DNA of 33,463 bases from a virus. Positions 1 through 6,757 of this stretch are shown piece by piece. The stretch spans positions 1 to 33,463 of IMG/VR virus record IMGVR_UViG_3300031251_000076. The stretch is one strand, 5' to 3'. Within the stretch, counting starts at the first letter, position 1, and every line of letters starts with the position of its first letter. Below the pieces are notes generated by a model that worked only from the letters and a program-made list of their open reading frames with translations, was not told where the DNA came from and made no database searches. The position numbers and the translations under genes were made by a program.

Positions 1-24
1 CATCAGAAAACCCGCCAGTTCCAT
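1..24 (-). CDS. 5' end of an unknown gene running off the left edge
   Basis: On the minus strand an ATG at 24 directly follows the TAG of the DUF3263 gene and reads MELAGFLM before the window ends. An AGAGGA ribosome binding site lies about six bases upstream, inside the end of the DUF3263 gene. This fits the tight packing of the minus-strand operon. Only eight codons are visible, so no function can be given. An integrase or another lysogeny gene would be usual here, but nothing in these residues shows it. Confidence 0.4.
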
Positions 25-222
25 CTACATTCCTCTTATCCGTCGCAACCTGTTGACAGTCTGCGCGTCGAAGGCGAGCGCTTCGGGCGTTTCTATGATT
101 GCGTTCAGCTGTTGGTAGTAGCGGACCAGCGACAGGCCGAAGCGCTCACGAATAGCTTCATCCTTTGCGCCGGGCAATCGCCACCACATGCTTTCCAGTT
201 CAAGGGCTTCCGCGATGTTCAT
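25..222 (-). CDS. DUF3263 family protein
   Basis: A 65-residue protein whose pattern WWRLPGAKDEAIRERFG, then RYYQQLNAII, then PEALAFD and a basic C-terminal RLRRIR matches the DUF3263 family, small helical proteins found almost only in actinobacteria and their phages. The family has no proven function; its size and basic helices suggest nucleic-acid or sigma-factor-like contact (inference). The ATG overlaps the stop of the metallopeptidase gene by four bases (ATGA), so the two are probably translationally coupled. It is the third gene of a minus-strand operon led by the repressor, which suggests expression in the lysogen. Confidence 0.8.
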   Translation of the reverse strand: MNIAEALELESMWWRLPGAKDEAIRERFGLSLVRYYQQLNAIIETPEALAFDAQTVNRLRRIRGM

Positions 223-647
223 GGACGCTCCGGATCTTCGACTCGATCAGCAAGCCAAGCCCGTTCGACCTGTGTGAGATTTTGCCGGCGAACGCGCACC
301 GTGTGCACGTCGGTCCAAAGTTCTTCTGCCAGTTCGTGATCATCGTTGGTCCACTGCAGCCCGCGTAGCAGCGCAGGCAGCGAGATTAGACGTCGTGCGG
401 CCAGCACGTCAACGTAATGCTCCTCACGGGCCCGATGGACCACAGGCGGGACGCCCCGGTCAACGTGGATCAGTTCGTGCGTGAGCGTCGAACGTCTCTC
501 AGCCTGCGTGAGGCTCTTGCACAGCCAGATGGTGTTTCCCTTGATCAGTCCGGCCACTCCCCGGGGCAGGACATGATCGCAAGACACTGCGATGTGTGGG
601 TATTGAATGGCGAGGGTTCGCCATGGGTGCCAGTGATGCGTACTCAT
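219..647 (-). CDS. ImmA/IrrE-type zinc metallopeptidase
   Basis: A 142-residue protein with the zinc motif HELIH at residues 57-61, preceded by the family pattern IWL...LTQAERRSTLTHE and followed by a helix with REEHYVDVLAARRL that could supply the third ligand. In ICEBs1 and related elements ImmA cleaves the ImmR repressor. Here the gene lies just downstream of an XRE repressor, in the same operon, which supports the same role. I chose the ATG at 647 because MSTHHWHPW begins at the usual family N-terminus. An upstream ATG at 722 overlaps the repressor stop and is possible, but would add 25 residues of poor quality. No clear ribosome binding site precedes either start. A role in host regulator cleavage cannot be excluded. 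Confidence 0.82.
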   Translation of the reverse strand: MSTHHWHPWRTLAIQYPHIAVSCDHVLPRGVAGLIKGNTIWLCKSLTQAERRSTLTHELIHVDRGVPPVVHRAREEHYVDVLAARRLISLPALLRGLQWTNDDHELAEELWTDVHTVRVRRQNLTQVERAWLADRVEDPERP

Positions 648-708
648 GGCGCGAGACGCTAGAGCAGGCCACCGACAATTACGGCGCTGACCAGGAACTA
701 CAGCCCTG

Positions 709-1773
709 TCATTCGTCGTCATGGCTGATTGCAGCCCTGTCCGCGATCTTGCGGATGCGGACGCCATACCCTTCGGCGCTGGTGTCCGCAGTGTGCTCAC
801 CCGCATCCCCGAGGGCGGCGTCAACCAGCCGCGGCTTTTCGCCTTCGGAGATCAGGAAATCGCGCGCATACTCGTATGCCTCTGCGCTGGAGGCGAACTC
901 GCGCTTAGTTCGAAGACCAGACTTCAAGTGAAGTAGGGACAACTCATGCGGCCCGTCCTCGTCTTCGCGTTCGACATCGGACCGCTTCTCACGCAGGGAT
1001 GCCGCGACATCGAGGTCATCGAGAGCAGGTGGCGGTGGTACTGGCCTGCGGTCGGCAAGGTTAGTGACGTTGGGCGCGTTGACGGCACCACCCGAGGGGC
1101 GAGCAGGCCCGGAGATCTGGTCGAGAATCTCGTAAGCCCGGATGTAGGTTTCGCGCGAGGACTCAAGCGTTTCGCGATCTTCTGGGGTTAGTAGTGAGGT
1201 GACTGCGTCAACGGCTTCGGCCATATCCCAGGAAGGATCGAGTTGGACGAGGAAGTGTATGACGACCGAGCGTGTCGCCTTGTACATGAGATCGGCCATT
1301 TCGGCCCGACTCTCATGCACAACAGGGTCGTCAGAGTTCTCTAGGAACTTCGCATTGCGCGCGCTCATTACGAAGTACTCGGCCAGCATTTCGGAGAATA
1401 GCTTACGGTGAGCGTCGACTCCCTCACGGATGCGCTCACGCCGTTCGACAAGCGCCGGAAGCGAATTAGCCCCGGAATCGGGATTATCGTCGGAGCGAGT
1501 TGGCAGTAAACCGGATAACCTGGCACCGCGAATGGGTCGCGGCTCGCCGCCCTTTAGCGCGTCATCAATCGATCCCGTGTGCCATTTCAGGGCCCCCTCA
1601 ATTTGCGCCTTGGTAGACGAAGAGAAGTTCGACCGACGACCCGACTCTAGGTCGCTGATCACGCGCGGGGTCAGCCCTGCCTCTTCCGCGAGTGCCACCG
1701 ATGTGCGCATGCCAAGTTGAATGCGCCGCGCCACAACATACTGCCCGAGCCGTTCGGCTTCATTCGTGCCCAT
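709..1773 (-). CDS. XRE-family HTH transcriptional regulator, probable immunity repressor
   Basis: A 354-residue protein with an N-terminal XRE helix-turn-helix at about residues 5-65 (RLGQYVVARRIQLGM, then ALAEEAGLTPRVISDLESGRR). A long mainly helical middle follows (about 110-215), then a proline-rich linker and an acidic/basic C-terminal segment. It is far larger than a minimal ImmR/CI repressor; the extra region has no domain I recognise. I chose the ATG at 1773 because GGAGGT lies four bases upstream; a GTG at 1785 is the alternative. It faces a Cro-like gene across a short divergent control region and is followed by the ImmA-like peptidase gene. This is the standard position of a phage repressor. 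No S24 peptidase domain of LexA/CI type is seen, so induction is more likely through the peptidase. Confidence 0.78.
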   Translation of the reverse strand: MGTNEAERLGQYVVARRIQLGMRTSVALAEEAGLTPRVISDLESGRRSNFSSSTKAQIEGALKWHTGSIDDALKGGEPRPIRGARLSGLLPTRSDDNPDSGANSLPALVERRERIREGVDAHRKLFSEMLAEYFVMSARNAKFLENSDDPVVHESRAEMADLMYKATRSVVIHFLVQLDPSWDMAEAVDAVTSLLTPEDRETLESSRETYIRAYEILDQISGPARPSGGAVNAPNVTNLADRRPVPPPPALDDLDVAASLREKRSDVEREDEDGPHELSLLHLKSGLRTKREFASSAEAYEYARDFLISEGEKPRLVDAALGDAGEHTADTSAEGYGVRIRKIADRAAISHDDE

Positions 1774-1806
1774 ACCCACCTCCACTGCCCCATCTGGAAA
1801 CTTTTG

Positions 1807-1815
1807 GAACCGTTC
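1807..1815. promoter_or_regulatory. Candidate operator GAACcGTTC at the repressor transcription start
   Basis: A nine-base palindrome, GAAC-c-GTTC, lies where transcription from the repressor promoter should start. GAAC half-sites recur four times at the start of the cro-type gene (1927-1944), and a GTTC overlaps its -10 box (1907-1910). This suggests one protein binding on both sides of the switch. The assignment rests on pattern only. Confidence 0.35.
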
Positions 1816-1821
1816 AGGCCG

Positions 1822-1851
1822 AGGTTACCAGCCGTGACCAGCGACTTTCAA
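1822..1851 (-). promoter_or_regulatory. Candidate promoter of the repressor operon
   Basis: Reading the minus strand, TTGAAA (1851-1846, five of six to the -35 consensus) is followed after 18 bases by TAACCT (1827-1822), which fits the mycobacterial -10 form TANNNT. The predicted start near 1815 gives a leader of about 40 bases, with the GGAGGT ribosome binding site in front of the repressor ATG at 1773. Confidence 0.5.
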
Positions 1852-1879
1852 GTTAGTGCCAGTTTTTTCCGTTTCATTC

Positions 1880-1909
1880 TTGACACGATTCGATCACGGT
1901 CCGTATGTT
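1880..1909 (+). promoter_or_regulatory. Promoter of the rightward early operon
   Basis: A perfect TTGACA (1880-1885) is followed after 18 bases by TATGTT (1904-1909). Transcription should start at about 1915-1917, at the A of the ATG at 1917, so the first early mRNA would be leaderless. The near-palindrome ACGGTCCGT (1896-1904) fills the end of the spacer and could be an operator. Confidence 0.7.
1896..1904. promoter_or_regulatory. Candidate operator ACGG-t-CCGT within the early promoter
   Basis: Four-base arms ACGG/CCGT surround one central base, placed between the -35 and -10 boxes of the early promoter. A protein bound here would block RNA polymerase. The site is short and could arise by chance; its position is the main argument. 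Confidence 0.35.
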
Positions 1910-1916
1910 CAGAGGC

Positions 1917-2165
1917 ATGGAAGACGGAACGAACCGGAACGAACTAGCACGAATGGGTGCCACGATTCAAGCGCTTCGCGAGGCCTATGGCTGGCGGTCC
2001 GTCAACCTTGCGCGTGAGCTGGGCATCAGCCATCCGTACCTCTCAAACATCGAGGCTGGTCGCCGTCGCTGCACACCCGATCTGGCGCGCAAGATCGCCG
2101 ACACTCTGGGCGTCCCTCTCGCCGCGATCACTACCGACTACAGCGTTACGGAGATCGGCGCATGA
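1917..2165 (+). CDS. Cro-like XRE-family HTH regulator
   Basis: An 82-residue single-domain protein with the XRE helix-turn-helix fold: MGATIQALREAYGWRSVNLARELGISHPYLSNIEAGRR, then TPDLARKIADTLGVPLAAI. The first gene of the rightward operon facing the repressor is the standard place of Cro, which represses the lysogeny promoter during lytic growth. I chose the ATG at 1917 because the predicted transcription start falls on it and no Shine-Dalgarno sequence precedes it; leaderless starts are common in mycobacteria. The in-frame ATG at 1905 lies inside the -10 box and would be upstream of the transcript. The stop overlaps the next ATG. Confidence 0.82.
   Translation: MEDGTNRNELARMGATIQALREAYGWRSVNLARELGISHPYLSNIEAGRRRCTPDLARKIADTLGVPLAAITTDYSVTEIGA
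1925..1944 (+). repeat. Tandem 10-bp repeat CGGAACGAAC x2
   Basis: Two exact copies of CGGAACGAAC, one helical turn apart, lie eight bases into the leaderless cro-type gene and encode part of its N-terminus. They hold four GAAC half-sites, the same half-site as the palindrome at 1807-1815. This is a candidate downstream operator, overlapping the coding sequence. Confidence 0.6.
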
Positions 2166-2386
2166 CCACCACTGCCGTCCCCAGTCTCCAAGACCTCGCC
2201 ATCGAGGCCGGTCTGACCGTCAACAGCACCTCACTGGAGCTGACGCGGATCGCTTCATCGGTCGCGTACACCGAGTTCATCCCACTGTCGCCATACGAGA
2301 CAACACGGGCGCTGCTCCGCATTCAGGGTGACATGCGCGCCCAGTACACCAGTGCCGCAATCGAATCCGGGGAGGTACCCGCATGA
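2162..2386 (+). CDS. Hypothetical protein, early operon
   Basis: A 74-residue protein that I do not recognise. It is mildly acidic, with a predicted helical N-terminus (LQDLAIEAGL) and C-terminal helix (TTRALLRIQGDMRAQYTSAAIES). There are no cysteines and no membrane segment. It is coupled by overlapping ATGA junctions to the Cro-like gene upstream and the excisionase-like gene downstream. A role in the lysis-lysogeny decision is suggested by context only. Confidence 0.7.
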   Translation: MTTTAVPSLQDLAIEAGLTVNSTSLELTRIASSVAYTEFIPLSPYETTRALLRIQGDMRAQYTSAAIESGEVPA

Positions 2387-2568
2387 CTCGCCAACTCGTG
2401 CCCACGAAGATCGCGGCCCAGATTCTCGGCATCCACCCCGAGACGCTCCGTGACTGGAGCCGTCGCGCCCTGCACGGGATTCCGACACCCATCCGGGTCG
2501 GCGGTCGACTGCGATGGGATGTCGCAGAACTTCTGACTTGGATCGAGCAGCAGCGAACCGCCTCGTAA
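2383..2568 (+). CDS. Excisionase-like HTH protein (MerR/HTH_17 type)
   Basis: A 61-residue protein with the winged-helix pattern of small excisionase/MerR-like DNA-binding proteins: LVPTKIAAQILGIHPETLRDW, then PTPIRVGGRLRWDVAELLTWI. Position directly after the Cro-like gene and the size fit a recombination directionality factor, though many such proteins are only transcription factors. No integrase is in the window to pair it with. It is the last gene of the cro operon and is followed by a hairpin. Confidence 0.7.
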   Translation: MTRQLVPTKIAAQILGIHPETLRDWSRRALHGIPTPIRVGGRLRWDVAELLTWIEQQRTAS

Positions 2569-2598
2569 CCCGAACTCCCACAACTGAATAACCCCAAA

Positions 2599-2638
2599 CG
2601 CTGACGGCGTTCGCTCGCCAAAGTTCCCGCCGTCAGCG
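2599..2638 (+). terminator. Hairpin between cro operon and next operon
   Basis: Arms CGCTGACGGCG (2599-2609) and CGCCGTCAGCG (2628-2638) give an 11-bp perfect stem with an 18-base loop. No U-run follows, as is common for GC-rich actinobacterial terminators. It lies in the only gap of this area, at an operon break. The arm sequence recurs in the hairpins at 10823-10862 and 20424-20446. Confidence 0.6.
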
Positions 2639-2677
2639 CCATTCAGAACCGAAATCCGCCCCTAGGAGGCATTCGGC

Positions 2678-2965
2678 ATGTCCGACGTTACCCAATTGGC
2701 CCCTACATCGGCCAGCACCGCTCCCCCGTTCCTCATCGAGCACATCGCCAATGATGGGGATACCGACACTCTCGTCAACGACAAGCTGGTGGCTTCGTCG
2801 TGGCCGAGCGCCGACGACCGCGACGGCGATCAGATCTACGTCGGTCAGATGACTGATAGTGAGGCCTGGTCCGGCTTCCTGGTTGCCGATGAAGAAACCG
2901 CCCGCAGGGCGCGCACCACCATCGCCCGCACCTACATCGCCGGACTCAAGGCCGGTGCCCGATGA
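2678..2965 (+). CDS. Hypothetical protein, first gene of the long early operon
   Basis: A 95-residue acidic protein that I do not recognise, with a helical C-terminus (EETARRARTTIARTYIAGLKAG). A full AGGAGG ribosome binding site lies eight bases before the ATG, the strongest in the early region. The gene follows the hairpin at 2599-2638, so it opens a new translation unit. The stop overlaps the next ATG. Confidence 0.75.
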   Translation: MSDVTQLAPTSASTAPPFLIEHIANDGDTDTLVNDKLVASSWPSADDRDGDQIYVGQMTDSEAWSGFLVADEETARRARTTIARTYIAGLKAGAR

Positions 2966-3219
2966 CCGCCCCGGCGCCGTGGTGGACCACCACCGATGGT
3001 GACGGCTTCGTTGCGCCACGCCCGCAGGAAGGCGAACGGGTCACAGGTGTCACGAAGGTCGATTACGACCGGTACTGCACCACACTCACCGCCACTGCCA
3101 AGACTGAACTCGGCATCGGATGGGGCTGCATCGACACCACTAATGAAGCTGACGCACAGCGCGTTTCAGAGCTGGTCGCCCGCCTCGTCGCCGCGCTGCG
3201 CGAGTTGGGTGACGCATGA
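2962..3219 (+). CDS. Hypothetical protein
   Basis: An 85-residue protein, not recognised. The N-terminal part is tryptophan- and proline-rich (PAPWWTTTDGDGF); the C-terminal part is a probable amphipathic helix (DAQRVSELVARLVAALRELG). It is coupled through overlapping start and stop codons to its neighbours on both sides. Confidence 0.7.
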   Translation: MTAPAPWWTTTDGDGFVAPRPQEGERVTGVTKVDYDRYCTTLTATAKTELGIGWGCIDTTNEADAQRVSELVARLVAALRELGDA

Positions 3220-3674
3220 CCGTGCGGCGCGGTACCACGAACCGCAACGATCGTGGGTCGGCTGAGAGTCGGCGCATTCGCAGGCAATGGCTGCTCGACA
3301 CTTTCGGCGACGGCGCCACATGCCGGTGCTCAACGTGCCCGACCGTCCTGACCGCCGAGACGCTCACCGTTGACCGGCATCCGGTCGCGGGCGCTGACGG
3401 TGGCACGTACCGGCGCGGCAACATCCGGCCACAGTGTGCACCGTGCGCGAGCTACCAGGGCGGGAAGATGTCAGCGCAGCGCCGCCCCCTCCGGGCTGGC
3501 CAACTGGTCCGCATTCGCAAGGGCGGCAAGGCGTATCGGGTCGACATCATCGCGACACTGCGCGACGGCGCGGTCTACCTGTCGGCTGACGCCAAGCATC
3601 CCGACGCCGCAAAGCGGGTGCCAGACGCATTCAGGTGGTACGCCGCCGACTCCCTGATTCGGGTGCCCGCATGA
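3216..3674 (+). CDS. HNH-like zinc protein
   Basis: A 152-residue protein with a probable HNH/zinc-finger core at about residues 35-85: a CRCSTC cluster, then VDRHPVAGADGGTYRRGNIRPQCAPC. This follows the HNH order of a Cys pair, D-x-H, N-I-R-P and a second Cys pair. The second half (RAGQLVRIRKGGKAYRVDIIATLRDGAVYL) resembles a small beta-barrel of SH3/KOW type. It could be a nicking or homing-type nuclease or a nucleic-acid-binding relic. It is embedded in the operon with overlapping codons at both ends, so it is not an obvious free-standing insertion. Confidence 0.65.
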   Translation: MTVRRGTTNRNDRGSAESRRIRRQWLLDTFGDGATCRCSTCPTVLTAETLTVDRHPVAGADGGTYRRGNIRPQCAPCASYQGGKMSAQRRPLRAGQLVRIRKGGKAYRVDIIATLRDGAVYLSADAKHPDAAKRVPDAFRWYAADSLIRVPA

Positions 3675-3868
3675 GCGCCCTGGTCTCATTCGGCGCCAGC
3701 GCGTTCGTGGGACTCAACACGAAGGTCGAGGGCGACCATATCGAGGTTTCGACCGATGACTGCTCACTGAGCATCCTTCTGAACGTCGATGAGGCCGAAG
3801 AGCTTGCCGCTGAACTCAATCAGGCCATCGCAGACCTGCGGGCCAATCAGAAGGTGGGCCGTCCATGA
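3671..3868 (+). CDS. Hypothetical small protein
   Basis: A 65-residue acidic protein, not recognised. A predicted beta-rich start (VEGDHIEVSTDDCSLSILLNV) is followed by a helix (EAEELAAELNQAIADLRANQ). The start at 3671 is set by the ATGA overlap with the upstream stop. Confidence 0.65.
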   Translation: MSALVSFGASAFVGLNTKVEGDHIEVSTDDCSLSILLNVDEAEELAAELNQAIADLRANQKVGRP

Positions 3869-4005
3869 TCACGGCCCGCACTGACGGCGGGGGTCGCATC
3901 GACACCGCCAACACAGTCTCGGCGGCGCAATGGGCTTGGCAGCAAGTCCAATCCGGCGCTGTCGTTGTCATCACCAACACCAAGGAAAGGCACGAAAACT
4001 CATGA
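3865..4005 (+). CDS. Hypothetical 46-residue protein
   Basis: This short frame exactly fills the gap between two genes: its ATG overlaps the upstream TGA and its TGA overlaps the next ATG. The product begins MITARTDGGGRI and contains AAQWAWQQVQSGAVVVITN, a helix and strand pattern. The tight double coupling argues for a real gene; the function is unknown. Confidence 0.6.
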   Translation: MITARTDGGGRIDTANTVSAAQWAWQQVQSGAVVVITNTKERHENS

Positions 4006-4316
4006 GCACCAATGCAACAGTATCCACGTCCGGCACAGACGGGGCGTACGAGTTCAGCGTCAACGGCAAGGTCATTGTCCGCACTGATGGGCGGGAGATC
4101 GTTCCCAATCGCGATGTGGTTGACGTTATCTACGCATACGCGAATGACAGCGACGAGGCGCGTGAAGCCGCCCGTGCCGTTGCGAAGGCCTACGCCGCCG
4201 GGTACGACGCGGGCATTGCGGACGGCGTGCCCCTCACTGAGCGGCGTGCACGCGAGCTTGCCGACGAGCAGATCGCCAAGGCGCTCGACGGCCTCACCGT
4301 GGAGGTGAAGCGATGA
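4002..4316 (+). CDS. Hypothetical protein
   Basis: A 104-residue protein with a beta-rich N-terminus (YEFSVNGKVIVRTDGREI) and an alanine-rich helical C-terminal half (EAREAARAVAKAYAAGYDAG). A GGAAAGG sequence lies about a dozen bases upstream of the ATG. It is coupled to both neighbours. No family is recognised. Confidence 0.7.
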   Translation: MSTNATVSTSGTDGAYEFSVNGKVIVRTDGREIVPNRDVVDVIYAYANDSDEAREAARAVAKAYAAGYDAGIADGVPLTERRARELADEQIAKALDGLTVEVKR

Positions 4317-4600
4317 GCGAGCATGACATTCACGTCATCGGCGAGATACCGCCGAAGCCAGCAGAGCCGACGAAGGTCGCTGTCATCGAACTCTCCAAGT
4401 CCATTTCGTCGCCGCGACTCAGCGACGACGCCGACCAGAACCCGATGCCCGAAATGTATGGCGTGATCACACTCGCCACGCTGGCCGGTCAGGGCGCGAC
4501 GGCCACGGTGGAGCCCGCCAAGCCGAAGCTGCCACAACATCTCGTCTGGCGATGCACATGCGGGCATGTGGAGAAGACGAAGACGCGAGACGCCTCATGA
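4313..4600 (+). CDS. Hypothetical protein with C-terminal cysteine pair
   Basis: A 95-residue protein, not recognised. The middle is proline-rich; the C-terminus carries WRCTCGHVEKTKTR, a single C-x-C-x-H cluster of the kind found in half zinc ribbons. The stop overlaps the start of the next gene, which itself begins with a zinc ribbon. Confidence 0.65.
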   Translation: MSEHDIHVIGEIPPKPAEPTKVAVIELSKSISSPRLSDDADQNPMPEMYGVITLATLAGQGATATVEPAKPKLPQHLVWRCTCGHVEKTKTRDAS

Positions 4601-4776
4601 TCACCGCCACTGTCTGCCCAGGTTGTGGGCGAAACGCTATGCGCCCCATGGGCGGTGACGTGTGCCAAAAATGCCGGCAAAAGCAAACGCCTTCTGACGC
4701 TTGGGCTCACGCGCTGATGATAATCGTCACCCTGTTCATTGTCGCAGTCGTCGCCATCCAAGCGGGGTGGCTATGA
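4597..4776 (+). CDS. Small membrane protein with zinc ribbon
   Basis: A 59-residue protein: an N-terminal four-cysteine ribbon (CPGCG, then CQKC) is joined to one hydrophobic segment (ALMIIVTLFIVAVVAIQAGW) that ends at the C-terminus. It is probably anchored in the inner membrane with the ribbon in the cytoplasm. The start at 4597 is given by the ATGA overlap with the upstream gene. Function unknown. Confidence 0.68.
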   Translation: MITATVCPGCGRNAMRPMGGDVCQKCRQKQTPSDAWAHALMIIVTLFIVAVVAIQAGWL

Positions 4777-5012
4777 GCTACCTCATTGACCAGAGCGGTG
4801 ACAGCTTCGATGTGCGCGTCGTCGGCCTGGAGGACCCGCTGGCGACGGCCTATCCGGAGACAACCGACCTCTACCCCGAGCCGCATTGGGTGGTCGATGT
4901 GAGCGGCGTCGCCGAACATCTGGAGCAGATCAAGGCAGGCGATTTTGAGAACGCCTACCGAATCCTGCATGCCATCGCCCATGCCTTCGAAGCGGGCGGT
5001 GGCGGCTCATGA
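4773..5012 (+). CDS. Hypothetical protein
   Basis: A 79-residue acidic protein, not recognised, with the segment EHLEQIKAGDFENAYRILHAIAHAFEAGGG at the C-terminus, probably helical. It is coupled to the membrane protein upstream and to the sliding clamp downstream through overlapping codons. Confidence 0.68.
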   Translation: MSYLIDQSGDSFDVRVVGLEDPLATAYPETTDLYPEPHWVVDVSGVAEHLEQIKAGDFENAYRILHAIAHAFEAGGGGS

Positions 5013-5686
5013 AGCTGCTTGCCATCGAGCTGCACCGGATACTCACCGAGGCTGCGCATTTCGCCTACACCGACAGCACCATCCCCAGTATCGCTGTGGT
5101 CCGGCTGGAGTATGTGGGGGCCACCGCCCATCACTTCGATGGCAGCCCTGTGCACAGTCTGATCGCGGCGGCAACCGACCGGTTCACGATCGGCGTCAGC
5201 CGAACCAAGCTGGGCAGGCCTGAACCGCGCGAGAAGCGAAGCCCGTTCGCGGTGTCGATACCTATCGATGCGGTGAAGCGGGTACTGCCGATCGCGAAGA
5301 CGTTGCGGCGGGATGGGCCGCACCGGTTCTGCACGATCACTGTCGACGAGAAGGCGGCGGCGATCACGTTCGCGTTCACGACCGGCGAAAGCATCACAGT
5401 CGCGACCAGTGTTGAGCCATTCCCGGGCTGGCGCCATCTGCTCAAGCCGCGCGGTGACGGCGACGTGTCGGCTGAGCTGCGCGGCTACAACGGGCGATAC
5501 CTGGCCCGCTTCGCCAAGGTTTCTGGCTCTGAGCAGATGTGGGTGGTCACGCCAACGAGGGTGGCGCCGACTGTCATCAGCATCGGTGACCACTTCGTCG
5601 GCCTGATCATGCCTGTACGGCCCGCAGATGGTCAGCACAAGCCGTTTGAGCCGCCAGCGTGGGCGATGGCCGAGGTGAAGTCATGA
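5009..5686 (+). CDS. DNA polymerase III sliding clamp-like protein (short beta clamp)
   Basis: A 225-residue protein with clamp signatures: SPVHSLIAAATDRFTIGVSR at about 46-65 matches the DnaN stretch that ends one domain (L-V-A-T-D-R), and GLIMPVR at 198-204 matches the conserved C-terminal (Y)LIMPM/VR of beta clamps. At roughly 60% of the normal DnaN length it has room for two domains, not three. It should therefore close a ring as a different oligomer or act as a clamp competitor (inference). The phage has no DNA polymerase in this window, so it probably recruits the host replicase. It sits in the early operon upstream of the recombination and primase genes. Confidence 0.72.
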   Translation: MKLLAIELHRILTEAAHFAYTDSTIPSIAVVRLEYVGATAHHFDGSPVHSLIAAATDRFTIGVSRTKLGRPEPREKRSPFAVSIPIDAVKRVLPIAKTLRRDGPHRFCTITVDEKAAAITFAFTTGESITVATSVEPFPGWRHLLKPRGDGDVSAELRGYNGRYLARFAKVSGSEQMWVVTPTRVAPTVISIGDHFVGLIMPVRPADGQHKPFEPPAWAMAEVKS

Positions 5687-5898
5687 CCGCCTTGCTGGTG
5701 GCCGTCGCCGCCATCCCCTATGTCGTGGTCGGCCTGTTCGTGAGCCGTGCGTGGTGGCGGAGCCTCACCTCAGCTGAAAAGCACTACAACACCCCCGAGG
5801 TCGCCGCCTTCATGGTGATCTTCATCTGGCCCGCCGTTCTCGCCTTCTATTGGATCAGCGTGTTCATCCGCTGGTTCTATTCGGAGCCGAAGCGATGA
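5683..5898 (+). CDS. Small membrane protein, two transmembrane segments
   Basis: A 71-residue protein with two hydrophobic stretches, about residues 2-21 (TALLVAVAAIPYVVVGLFV) and 48-66 (VAAFMVIFIWPAVLAFYWIS), joined by a hydrophilic loop. The C-terminus is basic (RWFYSEPKR). The start at 5683 is fixed by the ATGA overlap with the clamp gene. Function unknown; superinfection exclusion is a common role for such proteins, but nothing here proves it. Confidence 0.65.
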   Translation: MTALLVAVAAIPYVVVGLFVSRAWWRSLTSAEKHYNTPEVAAFMVIFIWPAVLAFYWISVFIRWFYSEPKR

Positions 5899-6329
5899 GC
5901 GCCCGGTATGGGGTGCGCGAGATTTTCAACGGGCGCTTCCGCATTGTGAAGCTGTTCGGCAATGAGGACTTCGCCGAGAAAGGCTCCTACGCGACCAAGG
6001 CGCAAGCCGAAGGCCGGGTGGCGCAGCTGGAACGCCGCGCAGCCCGCACCGAGGCGGTCACAGCGGCCAAGCGCCGGGCAAAAAACGCCTGCGAATGCAA
6101 AGGCAAGTGCGGCCAGCACTTTGACGAATGCAGGCCGTGCCCATGGGGCGAGGGAGACGACGTCCCCGGCGTCGGCAGGGTCGTCCTGGCCGCGGTCCCG
6201 CTCGACGGGGACGACAACAACCTGTCGCTGACCAACATCCGCATGTTGTGCCAGCTGTGCAAGCAACACCACGACGCTGACCGAATCAACGGCGGCGCAG
6301 CACTATTCGATATTAAGGAACCGGAATGA
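5895..6329 (+). CDS. HNH endonuclease-like protein
   Basis: A 144-residue protein. The N-terminal half is a basic coiled region (VAQLERRAARTEAVTAAKRRAK). The C-terminal half has an HNH-type zinc core: CECKGKCGQHFDECRPC, then VVLAAVPLDGDDNNLSLTNIRMLCQLCKQHHDADR. The LTNIRMLC..C..HHD ending is typical; the catalytic D-H of the first strand is degenerate (AVPLDGD), so activity is uncertain. It is coupled to both neighbours. Confidence 0.7.
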   Translation: MSARYGVREIFNGRFRIVKLFGNEDFAEKGSYATKAQAEGRVAQLERRAARTEAVTAAKRRAKNACECKGKCGQHFDECRPCPWGEGDDVPGVGRVVLAAVPLDGDDNNLSLTNIRMLCQLCKQHHDADRINGGAALFDIKEPE

Positions 6330-6757
6330 GTAAGGCAGACGCCGACATACTGCGGCGGGCATGGACGTACATCGTCGTCAACGGTTTTGCCATCGGTCGA
6401 ACCGGCTACCGCAAGCCTGGCGACGAGTGCGCCTCATGCGCACTCGGGGGCCTGGCCGCAGCCGAGGGCCTGAACCTTGACGACTCCGATGACGCTGGAT
6501 ACCCGGACGATTTCACATACATCGTGGACAAGGTGCCCGCCTCGAAGTGGCTGGTTGAAGCGCAGGGGACGAAGACAGAGTCACGGTTAACCCAGCCACA
6601 TAGGACGTATCCGGCTGAGTGTGACACGGCCTGGTCGATATGGCGGCACAACGATAGCGTTGTCAAAACCTTTGCCCGGGCGCGTGATTGGTTCGCGAGG
6701 GCGATCATCCTGGCCGACCTCAACGGCGAAGCCATTACCAACGGGGCGGACGCATGA
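6326..6757 (+). CDS. DUF6197-like hypothetical protein
   Basis: A 143-residue protein. ILRRAWTYIVVNG at the start, the segment GDECASCALGGLAAAEG at about 30-46 and a late FARARDWFARAI helix resemble the DUF6197 family of phage and actinobacterial proteins, whose function is not known. The assignment is by pattern only. The start overlaps the HNH gene stop. Confidence 0.6.
   Translation: MSKADADILRRAWTYIVVNGFAIGRTGYRKPGDECASCALGGLAAAEGLNLDDSDDAGYPDDFTYIVDKVPASKWLVEAQGTKTESRLTQPHRTYPAECDTAWSIWRHNDSVVKTFARARDWFARAIILADLNGEAITNGADA

Noticed and set aside
1905-1916. Upstream ATG at 1905 for the cro-type gene
   Set aside because: It lies within the predicted -10 box, so it would not be on the transcript, and no ribosome binding site precedes it.
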